From Amorphoplanes friuliensis DSM 7358 (GTDB lineage Bacteria; Actinomycetota; Actinomycetes; Mycobacteriales; Micromonosporaceae), in the NCBI RefSeq assembly GCF_000494755.1, contig NC_022657.1:3820001-3884000 (forward strand): 64,000 nucleotides of DNA, read 5' to 3'. Of this stretch, positions 60,120-64,000 are shown piece after piece (position 1 is the first letter of the stretch; each line of letters opens with the position of its first letter). Under the pieces are notes generated by a model that worked only from the letters and a program-made list of their open reading frames with translations, was not told the DNA's origin and ran no database searches. The translations under genes were made by a program, and so were the position numbers.

Positions 60120-60917
60120 ATGGCGCGTCAGGAACTCGCCCGATTCCTGCGGGACCGGCGCGAGGGTCTGCGCCCCGCCGACGTCGGGCTGCCGGCCGGC
60201 CCGCGGCGCCGGACACCCGGGCTGCGCCGCGAGGAGGTCGCCGGCCTCGCCCACATCTCGGTCGACTACTACGTCCGGCTCGAGCAGGCCCGCGGCCCGC
60301 ACCCGTCCGGCCGGATCCTTGAGGCGCTGACCGGGGCCCTGCGGCTCACCACCGCGGAACGCAACCACCTGTTCCGGCTGGCCGGGGCGAGTCCCGCGCC
60401 GCCGGGGGCGCCGTCGAGGCAGGTGCGGCCGTACGTCGCCGATCTGCTGCGGCGCCTGCCCGGGTCGGCCGCGATTGTCACCGATGCCACCTACGACGTG
60501 ATCGCTTGGAACCCGCTCGCGGAGGCCCTGCTCGGCGATCTGGGCAGCCGCCCCAACCTCGCCCGGCGGCGGTTCCTCGAACCCGGCCGTGAGTACGGGC
60601 CCGGCGCGGCGGATTTCGCCGAGATCGCCGTGGCCCGGCTGCGGAGCTCGGCCGCGCGATACCCGCACGACACGGGTCTGTCCCGGCTGCTGACGGAGCT
60701 GTGGGACGGCAGCCCGGAGTTCCGCGCGGTCTGGGAGACCAACCCCGTGCGGGTGCCCGGTCACCGCACGAAGACGATCGAGCACCCGGTGGCCGGCCCC
60801 CTGAAGGTCAACTGCGACGTGCTCACGGTCCCCGACGACGACCAGCAGGTCGTCTTCGTGACCGCCGACCCTGGTACGCCCGCAGCACGCGCTCTGCGTT
60901 TGCTGTCACCGGTCTGA
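60120..60917 (+). CDS. XRE regulator with MmyB-like ligand-binding domain
   Basis: The 265-residue protein has an N-terminal helix-turn-helix (ELARFLRDRREGLRPADVGLPAGPRRRTPGLRREEVAGLAHISVDYYVRLEQARG). An MLTR/MmyB domain (about 100-260: VTDATYDVIAWNPLAEALLGD, LSRLLTELWDGSPEFRAVWETNPV, KTIEHPVAGPLKVNCDVLTVPDDDQQVVFVTA) follows. MmyB-like domains have been linked to fatty-acid or other small hydrophobic ligands. This pairing with a divergent SDR is very common in Actinobacteria. Its last 12 bases overlap the GT4 gene. Confidence 0.92.
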   Translation: MARQELARFLRDRREGLRPADVGLPAGPRRRTPGLRREEVAGLAHISVDYYVRLEQARGPHPSGRILEALTGALRLTTAERNHLFRLAGASPAPPGAPSRQVRPYVADLLRRLPGSAAIVTDATYDVIAWNPLAEALLGDLGSRPNLARRRFLEPGREYGPGAADFAEIAVARLRSSAARYPHDTGLSRLLTELWDGSPEFRAVWETNPVRVPGHRTKTIEHPVAGPLKVNCDVLTVPDDDQQVVFVTADPGTPAARALRLLSPV

Positions 60918-62963
60918 GACGGCGAACGCCAGTCCGCTCTGCACCGTGAAGTACGGCCGTACGGAGACCTCGGGGGTCGGCGACTCCTCGTAGAGTGCGG
61001 CCGGCACCTCGTCGTCGACGCGTACCGGGGGATAGACGTAGGTTTTCTTGCGCTCGACGATGTCATCCAGGAGCCGGGCCAGCGGGGCCGGCGGGCCGTC
61101 CGCACCGGCGCTGACCTCGGCGTCCCAGTCCTCCAGCCGCAGTTGCCGGTGCGCGGCCAGCCGGTGCAGATCGACGTCGAAGCTGAAGACGGCGCTGCCC
61201 GTGCTCCAGCCGGTCACCGTCAGCTCGGCCGGCCGGTCACCGCGGCGGATCAGGCGCAGGTGCGGCACGGCGTCCCCGAAGGTGGCGCCGATGAGCCGCC
61301 CGGTGATCGTCACCGTCCCGGAGCCGTACCAGAGCTGGCCGGCCTCGGCATGGCGTTCGCGCTGCCAGGCGGCCACCGCGAGGAACCCGTCCGTGGTGGG
61401 GTACGGGACGTTGCGCACGAAGGGGGTGGTCTCCGCACACCCGCCCAGCAGCCCGCGCACGTCGAGGCGCCCCGCCCGCACCCGGTGCTGCTTGCCGCGC
61501 CCGTCCTCGGCGAAGAGGTCCCAGCGGCCTTCCGCGAGCAGCGGTTCGTCGGCGGCGAACGAGGCGCTCAGGTGCGGCTGCGCGCCCGCCAGCGGCAGCC
61601 GCACCTGAGCTCGCTCCGGCCCGGTGCCCCGGGCGCGGAGGACAAGGTGGGTGAGGTCGCGCCCGGCGGGGTCGTGCGGCACCTCGACGACAACACGGCT
61701 GCCCTCCATCCGGCAGTCGGCCCGGTAGTGGTCGCGGACCGGCCGCCAGCGTCCCGGCAGCACCCGGAGCAGCCCCCGGGGGACGGACCGTGGCGCCCGG
61801 GGCCTCAGGCGGCTCAGCCCACCACCACCGCTACGCAGGCGCGTGAAGAGCTCCTCGTAGCGGCCTGCCACGACGGCCGGGTCGTACCGCCGGGAGTTGC
61901 GGAGAGCCGCCCGCCCGAAGGACTCCCGCAGACCGTCGTCGGTGATCAGCCGTAGCAGGCCGGTGGTGATCGCGTCCACGTCGCCCGGGGTCACCAGCAG
62001 CCCGTCGACGCCGTCCTCGATGATCTCCGCCGGTCCGACCGGGCAGGCGGTGCTGACCACCGGCACACCGCAGCGCATCGCCTCGACGATCGTCATCCCG
62101 AACGATTCCTTGCTCGAGGTCACCGCCGCGATCGAGCCCTTCACCCACTCGGCCTCCAGCGGGGCGTAGGTGCCCATCAGGAAGACGTGGTTGTGCAGCT
62201 CCATGTCGGCGATCAGGCCGGCCAGCGCCGCGGCCTCACCACCGGCGCCGTAGATGCGCAGACTCCAGTCGGGGCGCTCGGTGACGACCTTGGCGAAGGC
62301 GCGCACCAGGAGCTCGTACCGTTTGACGGTGGCCAGGCGGCCGGCCGCCACGACGATCTTGCTCCGGGTGTCCGCGGGAGTGACGTCGGGCTCGGGGACG
62401 CTGTTGGGGATGGAGAGAATGGGCAGGTCGCCGGCCCGGAGGCGGTCACGCACCGACCGGGCGTCGGCCTCGGTGACGGTCACGACCGCGGACAGGCGCG
62501 GATAGTGCCGCCGCATCTCGTTGCGGACGGACTCCGGGATCGAGTCCTGCGTCATGTGCTCCTGGGCGATCCGCACCTGATCGGTGCGGCCCAGCCGGGC
62601 GACACAGAGGTTCAGCGCCGACCGCGTGCCGACCACCACGTCAGCACTCGTCCGCCGCAGGTAGGTGGTGATCCGCTCGTCGGTGAGCCGGCTGTAGAAG
62701 CGGAAGAACTCCTCCTCGACCGGCACCAGGGCGGACATCTCTCGGGCACGGGGATCCTGCGAGTCGGCCGAGCCCGGGCGCAGATCGGCCAGAGCCACCA
62801 CCGAGATGCGCGGCGAGATCTCCAGCATCGGGCTGTCCAGCCGGCGCAGGATCGAGACGATCTCCACCTGATGCCGGCGGGAGAGCTCCTCGGCCAGGTT
62901 GATCACGGTACGGATCGTGCCGCCGACGCCGTACACGTTGTGGACCAGGAACGAGATCCGCAC
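60906..62963 (-). CDS. GT4 glycosyltransferase with C-terminal accessory domain
   Basis: The 685-residue protein has an N-terminal GT4 module (about 1-380: FLVHNVYGVGGTIRTVINLAEELSRRH, KIVVAAGRLATVKRYELLVRAFAKV, SSKESFGMTIVEAMRCGVPVVST). A beta-rich region of about 290 residues follows that I do not recognise. It would add a sugar to a cell-surface polymer, perhaps teichoic-acid-like. The GTG start lies one base after the Stealth stop, so the pair is an operon. Confidence 0.88.
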   Translation of the reverse strand: MRISFLVHNVYGVGGTIRTVINLAEELSRRHQVEIVSILRRLDSPMLEISPRISVVALADLRPGSADSQDPRAREMSALVPVEEEFFRFYSRLTDERITTYLRRTSADVVVGTRSALNLCVARLGRTDQVRIAQEHMTQDSIPESVRNEMRRHYPRLSAVVTVTEADARSVRDRLRAGDLPILSIPNSVPEPDVTPADTRSKIVVAAGRLATVKRYELLVRAFAKVVTERPDWSLRIYGAGGEAAALAGLIADMELHNHVFLMGTYAPLEAEWVKGSIAAVTSSKESFGMTIVEAMRCGVPVVSTACPVGPAEIIEDGVDGLLVTPGDVDAITTGLLRLITDDGLRESFGRAALRNSRRYDPAVVAGRYEELFTRLRSGGGGLSRLRPRAPRSVPRGLLRVLPGRWRPVRDHYRADCRMEGSRVVVEVPHDPAGRDLTHLVLRARGTGPERAQVRLPLAGAQPHLSASFAADEPLLAEGRWDLFAEDGRGKQHRVRAGRLDVRGLLGGCAETTPFVRNVPYPTTDGFLAVAAWQRERHAEAGQLWYGSGTVTITGRLIGATFGDAVPHLRLIRRGDRPAELTVTGWSTGSAVFSFDVDLHRLAAHRQLRLEDWDAEVSAGADGPPAPLARLLDDIVERKKTYVYPPVRVDDEVPAALYEESPTPEVSVRPYFTVQSGLAFAVSDR

Positions 62964-62964
62964 G

Positions 62965-64000
62965 TCAGCTCCGCTCGTACGGGGAGGGGACCGGGAAGTA
63001 GCTCTCCAGGAACGGGAGCAGGACGGCGTGCTGGTAGGCCAGCTCCTCCTCCGTGGAGTAGGCGTCGTTGAGGCAGAACGCGTCCCAGTCGCGGCGGGCC
63101 AGCACGCGGCTCAGCCGGGCCGCCAGATCGGGCACGGCCAGCTGGATGTACCCGTAACGCACGGCGCCCGGCAGCGCCCGCCCGCTGTGATATGCGTAGT
63201 AGTGGTGCAGGTTGGACACCGGTGAGAGGTCCTGCTGGCTGCGGAACCGCGACCCCATGGTGGCCGCCCACTCCTGCGGGAACTCCGCCTCGATCTCGCT
63301 CAGCACACTGCGCCGCAGCGGGTACGGGACGTGCTGGAAGACCTGCGTGATGGTGACGCCGAACTTCGCGGCGAGCAGCCGCCGGTTGTTCTTGCAGGCC
63401 GCGTCGACCGGGGTGTCGCCGGGCGCCACGGGCCGCAACGGCACCTGCCCCTGGGAGAGGAAGAACCGCGAGAGGCCGTTGGCGAGGAAAAACGCCTGAG
63501 GGCTCAGCGGCCGGCCGATGAACATGTCGTCGTTGAAGTAGATGAAGTGCTCGGCGAGCCCGTCGATGTGGTGCAGCTGGCTCTCGATGGCGTGCGAGTT
63601 GAAGACCGGCAGCACACTCGGGTCGCTGAAGATCTCCTTGTGGCTGACCACGTGCAGGTTGGGCCGACTCGTGTCCAGCCACTCCGGCGTCTGGTCGTCC
63701 GTGACGAGGTAGATGTTCCGCACCCACGGCGCGTTCGCGTGCACCGACCGCAGTGAGTAGCGCAGCTCGTCGCGGCTCAGGAAGCGCGCCTCGCTGGCCG
63801 ACTCCTCGTGGTAACTCTCGCCGGTCACCTGCGCCCGGCGTCGCTGCCACTCCGGGTCGGTGCCGTCGACCCAGGTGTAGACCACGTCGATGGGAAAGAC
63901 GATGTCGTCGGGCAGCACCGCGGTCATCTCGGCGCGGGTGCGGACCGGTGGCAGCGGTTGCCGGTCACCTCCGAGACGGGTGAACTGCTCCGCCGGCGCC
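62965..64000 (-). CDS. Stealth-family sugar-phosphotransferase (5' end outside window)
   Basis: The visible part has Stealth CR1 (FPIDVVYTWVDGTDPEW), CR2 (SRDELRYSLRSVHANAPWVRNIYLV, then HFIYFNDDMFIGRPL), CR3 (FGVTITQVFQHVPYPLRRSVL, SNLHHYYAY) and CR4 (FCLNDAYS). Stealth proteins transfer hexose-1-phosphate to build phosphate-linked capsule or wall polymers and resemble human GlcNAc-1-phosphotransferase. An ATG occurs at 63927, but the frame stays open with normal codon bias to the right edge, so the true start is probably beyond the window. It runs into the GT4 gene. Confidence 0.88.
   Translation of the reverse strand, partial: APAEQFTRLGGDRQPLPPVRTRAEMTAVLPDDIVFPIDVVYTWVDGTDPEWQRRRAQVTGESYHEESASEARFLSRDELRYSLRSVHANAPWVRNIYLVTDDQTPEWLDTSRPNLHVVSHKEIFSDPSVLPVFNSHAIESQLHHIDGLAEHFIYFNDDMFIGRPLSPQAFFLANGLSRFFLSQGQVPLRPVAPGDTPVDAACKNNRRLLAAKFGVTITQVFQHVPYPLRRSVLSEIEAEFPQEWAATMGSRFRSQQDLSPVSNLHHYYAYHSGRALPGAVRYGYIQLAVPDLAARLSRVLARRDWDAFCLNDAYSTEEELAYQHAVLLPFLESYFPVPSPYERS

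Noticed and set aside
1..64000. tRNA, rRNA, insertion sequences, prophage or integrase genes
   Set aside because: I looked for tRNA-like and transposase or integrase motifs on both strands and saw none. A covariance-model scan would be needed to exclude small RNAs.

Overview
The window is high-GC actinobacterial DNA, most like Actinoplanes or a related Micromonosporaceae genus. The evidence is the very high GC content, frequent GTG starts, ATGA-type coupled starts, and family content: an ECF sigma factor with a CU044_5270 partner, a DUF5753 regulator, a chaplin-like peptide, a Stealth protein, secreted CBM2 enzymes and an F420-dependent oxidoreductase. It looks like ordinary chromosome. I see no rRNA, tRNA, CRISPR array, insertion sequence or phage module. 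The genus is an inference.

Layout. 0-5 kb: a membrane protein, then a coupled pair of a 75-aa membrane peptide and a caspase-fold protein whose catalytic His is Ser, facing a stand-alone 5'-3' exonuclease that ends in a clamp-binding motif. 5-12 kb: WYL regulator and VOC protein around a perfect operator, class-III aminotransferase, small unknowns, NylC/DmpA-type hydrolase, GT87 mannosyltransferase, ECF sigma operon. 12-22 kb: trimodular GH10-CE4-CBM2 xylanase, amidohydrolase, vanadium haloperoxidase, MOSC protein with response regulator, LD-carboxypeptidase, secreted nuclease, phosphatase. 22-30 kb: DinB-like and STAS proteins, disulfide oxidoreductase, XRE/DUF5753 regulator with palindromic operators, GGDEF-EAL protein coupled to a solute-binding lipoprotein. 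30-42 kb: Baeyer-Villiger monooxygenase with esterase, chaplin, membrane-anchored AbfB protein, SBP-VWA fusion, secreted cyclophilin, DMT exporter with LysR regulator.

42-49 kb is a plant-cell-wall degradation cluster: two GH43 arabinan enzymes sharing a two-operator promoter, a PL1 pectate lyase, a 1.6-kb gene-free stretch with palindromic 47-bp repeats and an orphan CebR-type box, and an AA10 LPMO with CBM2. With the xylanase at 12 kb these enzymes would attack arabinoxylan, arabinan, pectin and cellulose.

49-64 kb: a coupled DUF2064-DUF998-PlsC-GT4 operon (candidate glycolipid pathway), GntR regulator and D-2-hydroxyacid dehydrogenase divergent over a 16-bp gap, HxlR regulator, azoreductase beside a broken LysR gene, two SDR enzymes, an F420 enzyme, an XRE/MmyB regulator, and a GT4 plus Stealth surface-polysaccharide operon that runs off the right edge.

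The leads I would follow first are the His-less caspase with its coupled membrane peptide, the GGDEF-EAL/SBP pair, the DUF2064-DUF998-PlsC-GT4 operon, and the set of sequence-defined operators. None of these is shown to be new from the sequence alone.
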